From Lingula anatina (Eukaryota > Brachiopoda > Lingulata > Lingulida > Lingulidae), in contig NW_019775623.1 of NCBI RefSeq assembly GCF_001039355.2, positions 64,001 to 125,344 of the forward strand: a DNA stretch of 61,344 nucleotides. Reading direction: 5' to 3'. Below, piece after piece: positions 46,309-58,042 of this stretch. The first letter of the stretch is position 1. Each line of letters starts with the position of its first letter. Position numbers and translations under genes: made by a program. The notes under the pieces are model-generated. The model saw only the letters and a program-made list of their open reading frames with translations, was not told the origin of the DNA and made no database searches.

Positions 46309-46438
46309 TCAGAGGCATGCCATCCAGGACACCGTTACATAGTACAGATGAGTGTCAGCCCAGCTTTTGATATTCACATTAAAGCCTTGAGAGGTGACGC
46401 CTGAATGGTATGTTGTCAGTCTACTATTTGCACCATTC
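46309..46438 (-). CDS. H-type lectin, exon 3
   Basis: Acceptor TTGCTTTCAG, entry phase 2 (completes a Trp codon), stop TGA at 46311-46309. Encodes the second half of the H-lectin domain with SWADTHLYY and VSWMAC. Confidence 0.9.
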
Positions 46439-49362
46439 CTGAAAGCAATAAGAAAGAAATTTACAAAAAATGACAATTGTCATTTACATGTAAGAATATT
46501 CTTTACTACATGTATTTGCAGCCAAAGCGCAATTCCATCTTTTGGTCTTTTCAGACATGCAGCTTATGAAACTGTTCAGCTAGCTTGAATGTTGTGCCGC
46601 GCGTTTTGGTTACAATGTAATAATTGACCGAGTTGACACGTGGCAGACTGAGTCTTGTCGAAAATTCTAAGATGGCGTCCATAACAAATAATGTTGCTTT
46701 AGTGTAATTAATGAAAAGGGGAAATTTAAATCACTGTAGTTAGAACTGGCCAAAGGTTTTGCCTGTCACAATAAATGCAAGCAATTTTGAGAATAAACAA
46801 TGCTGGTTAGAGAGATTTGGGATCAAGGTCTATCACTGGACAAAATAGGACGAAAACCTATTTCCGTGGTGTGGTCACCGCTATTTCATTCTTACAGACA
46901 TCTGTCTTTTATATTGCTGTCTTTTTAAGTTTAAATTGGAAATTATTTTGTTTAGTTTTTAAGCCCGACTATATATACTTTCACCTATAAAGTATTAAAA
47001 TACTGAAGTATTAAAATATTTTTCAACATAGCATTTTTGACATTTGAAAAATATGGTTCTCTCTTCTCTTCCAAAGGAAATGGCGCAGTCCCAGTTAAAA
47101 TCACAGAAAAAAATTATACAGATCCCTAGAAGCAAGTCTTTTTTGTGAGACGTATATCGAAATATTCTAAACAAAACCGAAAAATGTCGTCTCAGTAAAA
47201 GTATCAATGTCGTGTCTTACCAAATATCAAAGGTCGATATTGCCACCATAACGTTCGGAGTCTTTTCAAACGGTTTTTCGAAACGCACGTGCTTTTCTTG
47301 GCTCTGACACCTTTGGCTACTGCTTCTCCTACAGACGTCGCTGGACACTATCCCTGATTCACCTGTAACATGAAAAGGCGTGTGTGTGTGTGTGTGTCCA
47401 CCACATTTTAAACTTTTTGGGTCATCAAGAACAGATTTCTGAAAAGTGTTGTTGTTATATCGAAATGAAATAATGTCCTGGCCGAGAAGTTTGACAAATG
47501 TTTGACAATATACCCTTGACAAATGGAAACTGGTTGAATGCAACGTTTTTAAAGAAAAGTACATTTAGGATTGAAACCAAGAGATATACCCCCTAGCAAA
47601 AAAAGTGTCACCCCTACCCCATTTATGTAAATTGCAACTTCGTGTAGCACCCATACCATAGGCTTAATTCCACTATGGCATAACATTAAATCGGGGATGT
47701 GAGTAATATACCCCCGTAGAAAAAAAGTAACATCCATTTTTGTACATTGTGATAAGGGTACCAATAGGTTTACTTTTACTACTGCATATCAACTGGGCGA
47801 CCGACCGTCGTGTAAATTGGGGATGTGAGTAAAGGGAAATTGACCTATCTAGTGTTGCCTTTGAAATACCCAACACTTAGTTTATTTAAATATGCGACTC
47901 CTAAGTGAGAGCAATACAATTTTTTTACCAAGCAGCTGACACAGGAGGGAGTTTTGGCCCGCCAAGTCCCCAGAATGATTGTTTGTGCTATGGTAACCAT
48001 TCAGAAGTTAGAGGGTTAGACAACATCATATGCAAACAGGCACATGGGCAAGATTGCCTGGGTAATTAGGCCCACCGAAGGAAACCACACCCAGAGAAAA
48101 GAGAATGTTAACACGTTTCCATGGTAGAAAATATCTCATGACATTTAGGAACTTGACTGCGGTATTAATTTAACTAGAATAGGGCAAACCATATTTCTGA
48201 GTTTACCGTAAGAAGAGGTCTGCAAAATCGTTGTTGTTTTGGAAGGGTTGCTGTTAGGGGACCAGTGATCACCGCCAGGAAGCGTGTACGTGGAATCAGA
48301 TGGGATACCGGAACTGGTTCATTAAACTGTTCTCAGATTAAAGCATGCAGAATCGGCGTTGTCAGAAGTGATGGACGTGTAAGTGTTTGGAAAACAACTA
48401 GAAAGATGACTTCCCAATTTTCTGCCTCTGATCGAGAAGACGCACCCCCCATAATTAATGGCATGAAGTGCATTTATTACTTTGTTGCAGGCCAGCGTGT
48501 ATTGGTCGACGGGAACCTTAACGCAGAACAACGCATCCGAGCACTGGACAGGAACTGAAGAAAATCTGTGGAGAGTACCTTTAAGGATCATACCACCCAG
48601 TTATATTTATTAAAATGATGCTACTCCACGTACAGCCAATGCAACAGTAGGCTGGTTATATGCAAACCAGACCCAGAACCCCCCCGCCCCCCCCCCAACC
48701 AACCAATGGTCACCTCAATCCTTGGAACAGAACTTCAAAGAAAATGTGGGATATCCTCGGAAATGGATAACTGAGTGATAAGCATCCGAACAAAAGTGAG
48801 CTCATCACCTTTGCACTGTATGTGGAACGCCATCACTCCTTAAACTTACGAAACTTTTTGAATCCACACACAGAGGCCTCATGTGCATCCTCTAGATCAG
48901 AATATGCTGTACAAAATACTTAAATGTGGCTTTGTTTTATTTAAATATCGTTGCCTTATTGAATGGTTGTGAAAAAAGTAAAATTTTGTGAAAAAATCCT
49001 TTACGGAGTTGAGTAAAATGCATTGGTTTATAAAATGATTATCTGCATCATTTTACGCAATGCATAAGAGGTGACACTTTTTGTTAGGGTAATATATACA
49101 GGAGAAAATTGAAAAAAGTCTACCGTCTCTGGGACGATATATAGTCTGCTTGTGTCTTCGGGTGTACAATACTGTCACATGTACTAAGTACAGGGTTGGT
49201 TTAAAAAACAGTTTTATCTAACAGAAAACAGATGGGATTAAAAACAGATGAAAACGACACCGACTACTGTCATATTTTAAAACTGTACTTACACCTGGCA
49301 TCAATTAAATCTGGAAGTAGCAGAACAACCAAAAAGCAACCAAAGAAAACTCTGGAGGTCAT
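46309..49362 (-). CDS. Secreted H-type lectin
   Basis: Three exons on the minus strand: 49362-49293 (signal peptide MTSRVFFGCFLVVLLLPDL), 47362-47221, 46438-46309. Phases 1 and 2 join perfectly; the total is 342 bases, 113 residues. The mature protein opens CESGIVSS, continues with VRFEKPFEKTPNVMVAISTF, then GFNVNIKSWADTHLYY and VSWMACL before the stop. This matches the H-type lectin fold (snail agglutinin/discoidin C-terminal type, six-stranded, usually trimeric, binding GalNAc-like sugars): a F-x-x-P-F...P-x-V core, a GF...W mid-section and a terminal V-x-W. The length is normal for a single-domain member. The first intron (1.93 kb) contains a dead Tc1-like element. A strong TATA box lies 62 bases before the ATG. 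Sugar specificity is not predicted here. Confidence 0.9.
47221..47362 (-). CDS. H-type lectin, exon 2
   Basis: 142 bases between TGTTACAG and GTAAGA, phase 1 to 2. Encodes the first half of the domain. The phase-1 start makes a Cys codon with exon 1. Confidence 0.9.
47583..47832. repeat. Tandem subterminal repeat, two units of about 125 bp
   Basis: Units starting ATATACCCCC at 47583-47584 and 47708 both end in a GGGGATGTGAGTA sequence. They are at the left end of the Tc1-like element and are diverged. Confidence 0.75.
47588..49092 (+). mobile_element. Tc1-like element, degraded, inside the H-type lectin intron
   Basis: Imperfect terminal inverted repeats (left CCCCTAGCAAAAAAAGTGTC, right the reverse complement of CCCTAACAAAAAGTGTCAC) bound about 1.5 kb, each next to TA-rich sequence. 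Inside on the plus strand are Tc1 transposase pieces, including GVVRSDGRVSVWK (about 48346-48392) and VDGNLNA (about 48509). The reading frame is broken. The orientation is opposite to the host gene. Confidence 0.8.
48265..48558 (+). pseudogene. Tc1-like transposase remnant
   Basis: A 97-codon frame includes ACRIGVVRSDGRVSVWK and VLVDGNLNAEQRI, both conserved in Tc1-family catalytic domains. The stretch between them is shortened and the rest of the enzyme is missing or out of frame. Confidence 0.75.
49293..49362 (-). CDS. H-type lectin, exon 1 (signal peptide)
   Basis: 70 bases from ATG to the donor T|GTAAGT. The nearby alternative GT two bases earlier would break the frame. Confidence 0.88.
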
Positions 49363-49423
49363 CTTCTCGTTCTCAGTCTGAACAGGCGAGTGACTGTGAC
49401 TGAGCGAACTGTGGGGCCCATGT

Positions 49424-49433
49424 CCTTTTATAG
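49424..49433 (-). promoter_or_regulatory. TATA box of the H-type lectin gene
   Basis: CTATAAAAGG on the minus strand, 62 bases before the ATG. It predicts a transcript start near 49395-49400 and a short leader of about 35 bases. Confidence 0.75.
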
Positions 49434-50424
49434 TTGCACAATCTGTTGCTCACACATGTCCTGGCAGTTTGTCGAGTTTCGTGCAGTTTCAGTCATGCGG
49501 GGAGGCCCAATCAAGTTCCAACGAATAACACCGAGTTTTGTTTGGCCTTTGTCTCGTCCTCTTCTTCCACGACTGTAGAGCCTTATTTTGCAATGCCCTG
49601 GCAGATATTGCATGACAGGCAGGTTCAGACAGGCGAGGAGGCAATTCCAATGAACAACACGCAGTTTTGATTAATATATCTCGTCCTTTACTGAACAAAA
49701 GTCACATGTTGTGTCACTTTATGTGTACTGTAAGAAGTGCATGTATATCATCGTATGAAAAACTTACTAGTACACATAAACGGGTAGATTTCTTGAACAT
49801 GTTTATTAATATGTTTTGTGCACGGAGGACGAAAAAGGTCTTATTTGCCTAAAATACTGGCCTATGTGACGGACTGTTTGTATCTTGTCATTAGTACATA
49901 TTTTGTTTTACACACAGTATTGTATCAAAAGCAAGAAATGTACGTCTTGTACATGTATTTGGTACTCCAGTCCAAATATGAATATTCTCTTGTGTTTACC
50001 ATCGGTAATTGTTAAATATAGCATGTAAATTACAGAAAATTGAATGAAAATTGAGGGAAACGATTTAGGTTACATTTTTCATAATACCCCGATAAGGATA
50101 TTCTTATAGTTATTTCGTTTAACTTATATTTTTGTTTCAATTAAATATGTCCTTTTTATTTGAGGTAACAAAAATGGGGTCAGCAACGAGCTTTTTTCTA
50201 GATTTTTTGTTACTTGTTAGTTATTTTTCAGAAAGCTTCAGGCTTGGATTAAGTATGGTAAACATTCATGGATAAAGCGACTACTCCAAAAAGGTGAATA
50301 ATACTACTCGTTTACACTCGTTTACATTGATACGGGTTCATAAGAGGGGGAGCAGTGGGAAATTTGGGGTCGATAGGAACAATTCTAGTAGAATTATCTA
50401 TGAATTATGAGAAAAACGAAGAGG

Positions 50425-50700
50425 TAAAATTTCTTGGATCAAAAGTTCTTGACTCGTGCTACAGTGGATTTGTCTGTGAGAATAAAGACATTTTTTTCTT
50501 TTTTTTATCATATTGAATGCTATGTCGAAATAGGCCATGTCCTGTTCCGCATTAAATTCTGTTTACCAATACCACAGCGGATGCATGGTGTTTTGAGTTT
50601 AAGCGTCCTTGACAATCCCTTTTCACCACACATTGTTTTTTAACAAAAACCCTGTTTTTTCAAGCATAGAGTTTTTTTTTAATCTATTAATTAACTTAGA
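50425..50700. repeat. Orphan copy of the C-type lectin 5' region
   Basis: Matches the sequence just upstream of lectin 2 (about 44635-44930): shared GTAAAATTTCTTGGATCAAA, CATGTCCTGTTCCGCATT and TTTTCACCACAC-type segments in order. No lectin signal-peptide exon follows it. Confidence 0.88.
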
Positions 50701-51700
50701 CGTATGATACTGATAGTTGTGATATTATGATTGTCTGTACAATACTCGGTTTGAAAAGACTGGGTGACTACTGTACGCAGTGTAATCCTTTCCCTATCAT
50801 TTACTGTGAATCTAAGAGAACATTCGAAGCAAGTTAATGTTTAGTGTTATTTTGGTAGCACGAATGTATGATTGTTTTTATTTTAATTCTGTTATGCTTG
50901 GGATTTTTTCCGTGGTACTTAATATCCTTACACCATTGATTAAGCAGTATACCGGTAAGTACATTTGCAATCTGCACAAGCAGACGCACACTCACAAAGG
51001 CAAGACACCCGTGATGAAGAATTGGTTTTCACCCCTGTGAAAGCCGCTGCATTGACAACCCCCTTCTCACCCCCCCCTCACCCCCACTAGGCAGCTGATG
51101 AAGGTCACGTGTTGACCGAGAAGCGCTTTCTGCAACCAGTCCACCCCCTCCCCCACCAGGCTGTACGTCTCCCGTACAACCGTCTTTTAGTCAAACTCAA
51201 ACAGAGGTGAGACGCTCTCTCTGCACCACGCTGAGGTGAGACGCCACACAACACGCAAGCCAAAAGTAGTACACTGTACACGGCTAAGAACACTTATTTT
51301 ATCAGAGAAAATAAAAAAAACTGATACAGCAAATCCTTCCGTCACACAGACGTGAAATAAACTACCTCTTATCAGAATAACACATTAGGCTAGGTCTAAA
51401 CATTAAAAGCATTTTATTGCTTCATTTAGGTAAAATGGAACCCACATGAGTGCCCATGCTTTTATCATAATGTAAATGACGAAGATGTACCACGTATTCA
51501 TTGTATAATGTATGTTAAGTAATTACTGTTTGCACGCCCCGTCCTCGTACCCACATTGTGCGTATAATCAAATTGTCACCAGTACTCATTTATTAGTTGG
51601 TAAGATTTGTGAATTGCAGTAGGTGAGCTTGCACAGCAGTCACAATTCATGGGTGCGCGTTTTCTCAGCCTGCAGAAATGTTTTCTTTCGTTTTAACATT

Positions 51701-51717
51701 GTTGGTGTGTGTGTGTG

Positions 51718-51760
<43 letters not shown>

Positions 51761-51778
51761 CCGTGTGTGTGTGTGAGC
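51701..51778. repeat. (GT)n microsatellite
   Basis: A GT run of about 75 bases with a few interruptions. Confidence 0.95.
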
Positions 51779-52057
51779 AACTGTGCCCCGTGTCCTGCAC
51801 AATTGGAACCTTAATCCCTCACCTGTTTGTGAAGGCTCGGCTGCTCTGCCCTCTCTTATACATATTGTTGAACATATTTATGTTTATCGTGATGTATGCA
51901 GAATGAGGTTGTCTGTGACAATGCATTTCTACCACATGAATATTTTTTCAAAGTGTGTAAAACATAAATAGCAACAGAAATATGTCTTAATGTAGAAGCA
52001 AACGTGTCAGCTATGAAATCCATGACAGTTTATACATAAGAGAGCGGTCTTAGGCTC

Positions 52058-52262
52058 TATTCCCATAGATTTTAGATCGATCTATCCCCGCGGGGAGTCT
52101 CACTAGATTACTTTCAGATAATCCGACTTAAATGTCCGTCCCACCTACTACAAGCTGTAAGGGGGTAATTAACTTTCGTGTCCGCCCGGCTGACAGCTAT
52201 TTAGCGTTAACCCCCAGGGAGTTAGGTCGATCTAAAGTAGGTCGATCTAATCTATGGAAATG
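52058..52262. mobile_element. MITE-like element, copy C
   Basis: A third, diverged copy of the element at 11443 and 12257. Left end TATTCCCATAGATTTTAGAT, right end reverse complement CATTTCCATAGATTAGATC. Confidence 0.75.
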
Positions 52263-52362
52263 GGGTGTTTACACAATAGTCAAGGGAAATTTTAATGTAC
52301 ATTGATCAACTTCATCATTTTTTAAATTGAAGCTACTAGCCTTATTTAATAGAAAATCAGCA

Positions 52363-54702
52363 ATGTCCGTCCGTTAGAAACGGAGTAGATGGTCTGTAAT
52401 AGAGGAAAAACCCACTCTTTTTGCCAGAAAAGGTCAGCTGTCAAGCTGCTTTTTTTCTTTAGAATACCCCCCCCCCCCCCTCGAGACGATAATTGCCGGT
52501 ACATGGTTATAACTGATGAAATTGCGAATTCCAAGCTATGCACTTAATAGCATGATAATATCTGATCTCATCATACGTTCTATTTCATTCGTGCAGGGGG
52601 TATACTGCTTTTATAATGATGATGTTTACTGAGAACGAAATTCCACAATTGGTACATTTGATGGCTCTTTAAGGTAATTTAGGCGTGCCATGAAAATAAT
52701 GATGATGTCTCTATAATTTCAAAAGATTTACTGTAAGAAAGTCACCATGGATATTAATTTATAACGCAAATTATATTTATAATTAAGAAATGCATGTGTA
52801 CAGGATATGTTCTCATTACAAATGGAGAATAATATTTTGTAATAAGTTAAGCTCTGCTGGGATTTAATCAGTTCATTGATCTGCACATTTCAGGAACTAA
52901 ATATGTGATTATGACACGCCATCAAAACTTTGCTTTGGAAAGCGTACACTGGCAATTGTCTCAGTCGAATAGACGTGATTTGTATTTAAAGCCATTCTGA
53001 ATTACAATTCTTCTTCTTGTGACTACAGCAGGATTAAGTAACTTTTAGGCAAAGATTAACTTAAACATGATTCCTCAATACGCTCATAGAAACTTAAAGT
53101 TCGGTAAAATTGTCGAAACCAAACTTATCACAATGTTAGATGAAAATAGATATTTTGTTGAGTTGTTTAGACTCTGTGCACCCTTCTCATAACTTGTTAA
53201 ATCATTAAAACAAGTGCATTACAGTTATTAAGGTTAGATTTCTCACCAAGTGTTACAGTGTCGACGACGCCAACTTGAAGCTTTCAAAATGTATTTATCA
53301 TCTTATTTTTCATATAAATGCAAGAGCATTAAACCCTATATCTCCGTACGGACCGCACATTCACCTGTTTTTCGTCACATCGTCTTTTGCGTGATCATAT
53401 GAATTTTCCTTCATAAGTTAATTGTCAATAACTTTTTAATATGTTATTTTAGCCAATATCTGTGAGCTTTGTTTACAGTTAAATATGTAGAATTTTATAC
53501 CCAGTTGTCATATATATACACGTGATCGAAAAATTACATTTTCATTAAGAAATTATCCAATCAAATAAAACTTTAAGTGACTTTGACATTTTTCGCTACT
53601 AGTAGTTTCTGAAAATTTTGTTTGGTTGCTGTAATCGAAGAAAACTTGATAGGTGGCGCCCATTTTGTACTTGTCAAAAGGTTCAAAATAGATGCCCAAC
53701 AGTAAAGGGACTGCCATTTACATATTTTTAGTGCATGGTTGGGCTGAAATAGTGGTGTCAGCTAAGAACGAGGGCCTTTTATGTGCAAGGGTGTATATTT
53801 CTATTGGTCATCTTGGATTTTTATAGTTGCCCAAGGTTGCCAAAGTGGCAACCAGTCTGAATTTATTTAGGACCCCATGGAAACCACAATAAAAAACTTT
53901 CATAAGAACAAAAATTTCTAGGTTCCGAAAATTTGGCTTTGACTTTAATGTTCCCTTTTTAGCTCAACGAAAATGTCCCGATGGAGCCATTGACATTTTT
54001 CACATATCTCGAAAGCTATCTACCTGGTAAACCTATGACAGTTCTCGTCCAAAAGTTAAGGCATGAATTAACACCAGCACAGTGCATGTTGATCGTGACC
54101 AAAATAAATGTACACGGTATGATCAGCGCTAGACTGAACATTCATCGGCTGTGTTATGTCATAATAATACAGTAATAGTTCACCTGGATACCCCCATTTC
54201 CTTACGCAGGTGCTCTGATAGACATCAAAATATTGGAGGTAAACCATTTCAATATTAAGCTATTGAATGAAGAAAAAACTTAAGGTGTTCCTTGTTTTTT
54301 CTCGTCAGATAATAGCTTTATGTTGCTTGCTGAAAATGCCTCTCTCCATAAATGTATCTTTAGCAAGTTTGAATGATTTTCACCATTACAGTACAATTTA
54401 TATTATTGCATTGTATCAACATCATCATTTTCATCACCATCATCAATTTTATTATTACTTTCATTATTACAATGATTATTATTTGCAATGTGAATATGTA
54501 CAACACGCGTGTAAATGTGTGCCTTTCTTACAGGTAATAAACTGTGGCCTTAGTATATGTATAATATATGTACATGTATTAAGTGATATTGTTATACCAG
54601 TATCTGTGATGAGGAAATAAAGATGTAAGTGAGGATTCCATTGAAAATACTGTTTAGGGTGTGATCATAATGCCTGTTAAACCTGGAAGTCACTTAAAAT
54701 TA
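52363..54702. repeat. Large tandem repeat unit 1 (5'-truncated)
   Basis: It begins within the unit, at ATGTCCGTCCGTTAGAAACG, and lacks the leading 330 bases seen in units 2 and 3. It also lacks about 120 bases after the first C-rich tract. It ends at an N (54703). Its right two-thirds are nearly identical to unit 3. Confidence 0.93.
53963..54376 (+). CDS. Unknown gene, 3' terminal exons, copy 1
   Basis: Three exons with matching phases: 53963-54026 (phase 1 to 2), 54210-54238 (2 to 1) and 54309-54376 (1 to stop). Acceptors are CCCTTTTTAG, TTACGCAG and CTCGTCAG; donors are GTAAAC at both junctions. The joined peptide contains QRKCPDGAIDIFHISRKLS, WCSDRHQNIG and DNSFMLLAENASLHKC and ends SKFE. 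An AATAAA lies at 54616. No family was recognised and the 5' exons are not identified. It could be the end of a cysteine-rich secreted protein. Confidence 0.45.
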
Positions 54703-54703
54703 N

Positions 54704-57700
54704 AAAATTTAGTTTATAATAATTATTTAAGCCTTAACTTGTTCATTCAGTGGGTTAACATTACCACGGCCAGTACCATCAGGGCAGGGTAACCTTGGTG
54801 AACGGACACAGTTGTTTACCATCTCTGTCTCCGGTCTCTCGTTATTATGTTTAAGAGCAGAGTAAGCAGTAAACGTGGGTTAGCAAAAGCGAAAAGAACG
54901 AAAAAAAATTGGCTTTTGCAGTTGAACTTCATTATTCTTCAGATTTATTTGTCCCCTTTCTGGTGCGTCGAGACTACTTCAAACAGCCCTGTATAGCACG
55001 GTTTTCCTGTACATGTACGTGCGTAAGTGAAAAAATGTCCGGCCGTTGGAAACGGAGTAGATGGTCTGTAATAGAGGAAAAGCCCACTCTTTTTGCCAGA
55101 AAATGTCAGCTGTCAAGCTGCATTTTTTCTTTAGAATAAGCATTTGGTATTTAATTCGAATTATAATAAATCTGTTTAATTCTCCTTTGTTTCATAATAC
55201 CAATAGCATAAACCCAGCAAATCCATATATATTGAAAACTACCCCCCCCCCCTCCGAGACGATAATTACCGGTACATGTTTATAACTGATGAAATTGCGA
55301 ATTCCAAGCTATGCACTTAATAGCATGATAATATCTGATACGTTCTATTTCTTTCGTACAGGGGGTATACTGCTAATATAATGATGATGTTTACTGAGAA
55401 CGAAATTCCACAATTGGTACATTTGATGGCTCTTTAATTAGGCGTGTCATGAAAATAATGATGATGTCTCTATAATTTTAATAGATTTACTGTAAGAAAG
55501 TCACCATGGAAGTTAATTAATAACGCAAAGTATATTTATAATTAAGAAATGCATGTGTACAGGATATGTTCTCATTACAAATGGAGAATAATATTTTGTA
55601 ACAAGTTAAGCTCTGCTGGGATTTAATCGATTCATTGATTTGCACATTTCAGGAACTAAATATGTTATTATGACGCGCCATCAGAACTTTGCTTTGGAAA
55701 GCGTACACTGGCAATTGTCTCAGCCGCATAGACGTGATTTGTATTTAAAGCCATTCTGAATTACAGTTCTTAAATGTTAGTACAACAGGATTTAGAAACT
55801 TTAAGGCAAAGATTAACTTAAACCTGAACATGATTCCTCAATACGCTCATAAAAACTTAAAGTTCGGTAAAATTGTCGAAACCAAACTTATCACAATGTT
55901 GGATAAAAATAGATATTTTGTTCAGTTGTTTAGACTCTGTGCATCCTTCTCATAACTTGTTAAATCATTAAAACAAGTGAATTACACTTATTAAGGTTAG
56001 ATTTCTCACCTAGTGTTATAGTGTCGACGACGCCAAGTTGAAGCTTTCAAAATGTATTTATCAACTTATTTTTCATACAAATGCAGAAGCATTAAACCCT
56101 GTATCTCCGTACGGACCCCACATTCACCTGTTTTTCGTCACATCGTCTTTTGCGTGATCATATGAATTTTCCTTTATAATTTGTCAATAACTTATTGAAT
56201 ATATTCTTATAGCAAATATCTGTGAGCCTTGTTTTCAGTTAAATATGTAGAATATTATATCCATTACAAATCATACTCGGATAGTTCCCAAAGCCCTGTC
56301 TGCAGTTGTCACATGTAAACACGTGACAGAAAAATTACATTTTGATAAAGAAATTATCCAATCAAATAAAACTTTGTGTGACTTTGACATTTTCCGCTAC
56401 AATTAGTTTCTGAACATTTTGTTTGGTTGCTTTAATCGAAAAAATATGTTATTTTTGATAGGTGGCGTCCATTTTGTACTTGTCAAAAGGTTCAAAATAG
56501 ATGCCAAACAATAAAGGGATTTCCATACACACATTAGTGCATGGTTGGGCTGAAATAGTGGTGTCAGCTAAGAACGAGGGCCTTTTGTATGCAATTGTGT
56601 ATATTTCTATTGGTCATCTTGGATTTTTATAGTTGCCCAATCAGAATTTGTTTAGGACCCCATGGAAACCCCAATCAAGAAAAAAACCTTCATAGGAACA
56701 AAATTTCTAGGTTCCGAAAATTTCGCTTTGACTATAAATATAATGTTACTTTTTTAGCTCAACAAAAATGTCCCGATGGAGCCATTGACATTTTTCACAT
56801 AACTCGAAAGCTATCTACTCTGTATACCTATGAGAGTTCTCGTCCAACAGTTAAGGCATGAATTGACACAGTGCATGTTGATCGTGACCGAAATTAATGC
56901 ATGATCAGTGCTAGACTGCGTGTTCCGAGTAATAGACGAATTACATCAGCAGAGTAATAATTCACCTGGCTACCCTCATTTCCAGGATCTGCGGACGTTT
57001 AGGCATGAATTAACACCAACACAGTGCATGTTGATCGTGACCAAAATGTATGTAGGATCAGCGCTAGACTGCGCGTTCAAAGAAAGAGAAGAAAATTCAT
57101 CGGATGTGTTATGTCATAATAATACAGTAATAATTCACCTGGATGCCCCCATTTCCTAATGCAGGTGCTCTGATAGACATCAAAATATTGGAGGTAAACC
57201 ATTTTTATATTAAGCTACGAAGAAAAAACTTAAGGTGGTCCTTGTTTTTTCTTGTCAGATAATAGCTTTATGTTGCTTGCTGAAGATGCCTCACTTTATA
57301 AATGTATCTTAAGCAAGTTTGAATGATTTTCACCATTACAGTACACTTTATATTATTGCACTGTATCAACATCATCATTTTCATCACCATCATCAATTTT
57401 ATTATTACTTTCATTATTACAATGATTATTATTTGCAATGTGAATATGTACAACACGCGTGTAAATGTGTGCCTTTCTTAATAATTTGCGGCCTTAGTAT
57501 ATGTATAATAGATGTACATGTATTTTTATTAAAAAATGGTATTGTTGTACCAGTATCTGTGATGAGAAAATAAAGATGTATAAGAGGATTCCATTAAAAA
57601 TACTGTTTAGGGTGTGAACATAATGCTTTTTAAACCTGGAAGTCACTTAAAACTAAAAAAAACTAAACAAACGACTGTCTACGTTGCTGCTGCAATGAAA

Positions 57701-57755
57701 TCATATCAGCAGTAAAAACTGACGGATCGGCGGAAATTTGTCCAATTTTCCAACA
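54704..57755. repeat. Large tandem repeat unit 2
   Basis: Bounded by Ns at 54703 and 57756. It is more diverged from units 1 and 3 than they are from each other. It carries an internal duplication of about 150 bases (around 56853-57150) in the intron of the putative gene. Confidence 0.93.
56758..57326 (+). CDS. Unknown gene, 3' terminal exons, copy 2
   Basis: Exons 56758-56821, 57165-57193 and 57259-57326 have lengths 64, 29 and 68, identical to copies 1 and 3. The first donor is weaker (GTATAC). Substitutions are mostly mild (R to Q, S to T, W to L, N to D, H to Y, F to L), and no stop is introduced. Unlike the other copies, the frame is also open upstream to an ATG at 56589 with a signal-like start (MQLCIFLLVILDFYSC), which may be chance. 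Confidence 0.45.
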
Positions 57756-57756
57756 N

Positions 57757-58042
57757 TGCAACAAGGTGCATCACGGAGTCGTCTTCCAGTACATGCCAAG
57801 TTCATGCGGGCACTTATAAAGCACTGCCCGGAGAGCGTCAACTATCACTGGTGGGACGTCATAACAATGTGACGCAGAATGTTCAAGAGAGAAACTCCCT
57901 GCAGCGACCAATCGATGCCTGAGGCAGGAGTCTCTGCACTGAGGGAATTAGTTTCCGTTTATAAAAATTGTACTGTTAAAAGTAAGTCGATTCTGACGAT
58001 TTTATTTACAGTTAATTAGTTTTAAAGTTCAATTATAGCGGA
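57757..58042. other. Spacer between repeat units 2 and 3
   Basis: A non-repeated segment after an N. One frame reads VHAKFMRALIKHCPESVNYH and stops at about 57870. It resembles coding sequence but has no assigned partner; it could be the end of a gene interrupted by the gap. Confidence 0.3.

Larger units (their letters stand above)
49434..52057. other. Intergenic region upstream of the H-type lectin
   Basis: No gene was supported. Contains the orphan lectin 5' region (50425-50700), a C-rich segment near 51070 and a GT microsatellite. A minus-strand frame at 51105-51293 begins with a signal-like stretch but has no ATG. Confidence 0.5.

Noticed and set aside
48001-48240. Possible extra H-type lectin exon in intron 1
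   Set aside because: The first and second exons already join in phase and produce the expected domain start, so no additional exon is needed; the sequence belongs to the Tc1-like element.
51105-51293. Minus-strand frame starting with a signal-like stretch
   Set aside because: There is no ATG (the first codon is GTG), the downstream part is low in coding character, and no clear acceptor or donor was found.
54267-54620. 117-codon ORF rich in His and Tyr, repeated at 60353 and 57319
   Set aside because: It is a low-complexity CAT/ATT-rich frame lying over the third exon and 3' UTR of the unknown gene in another frame.
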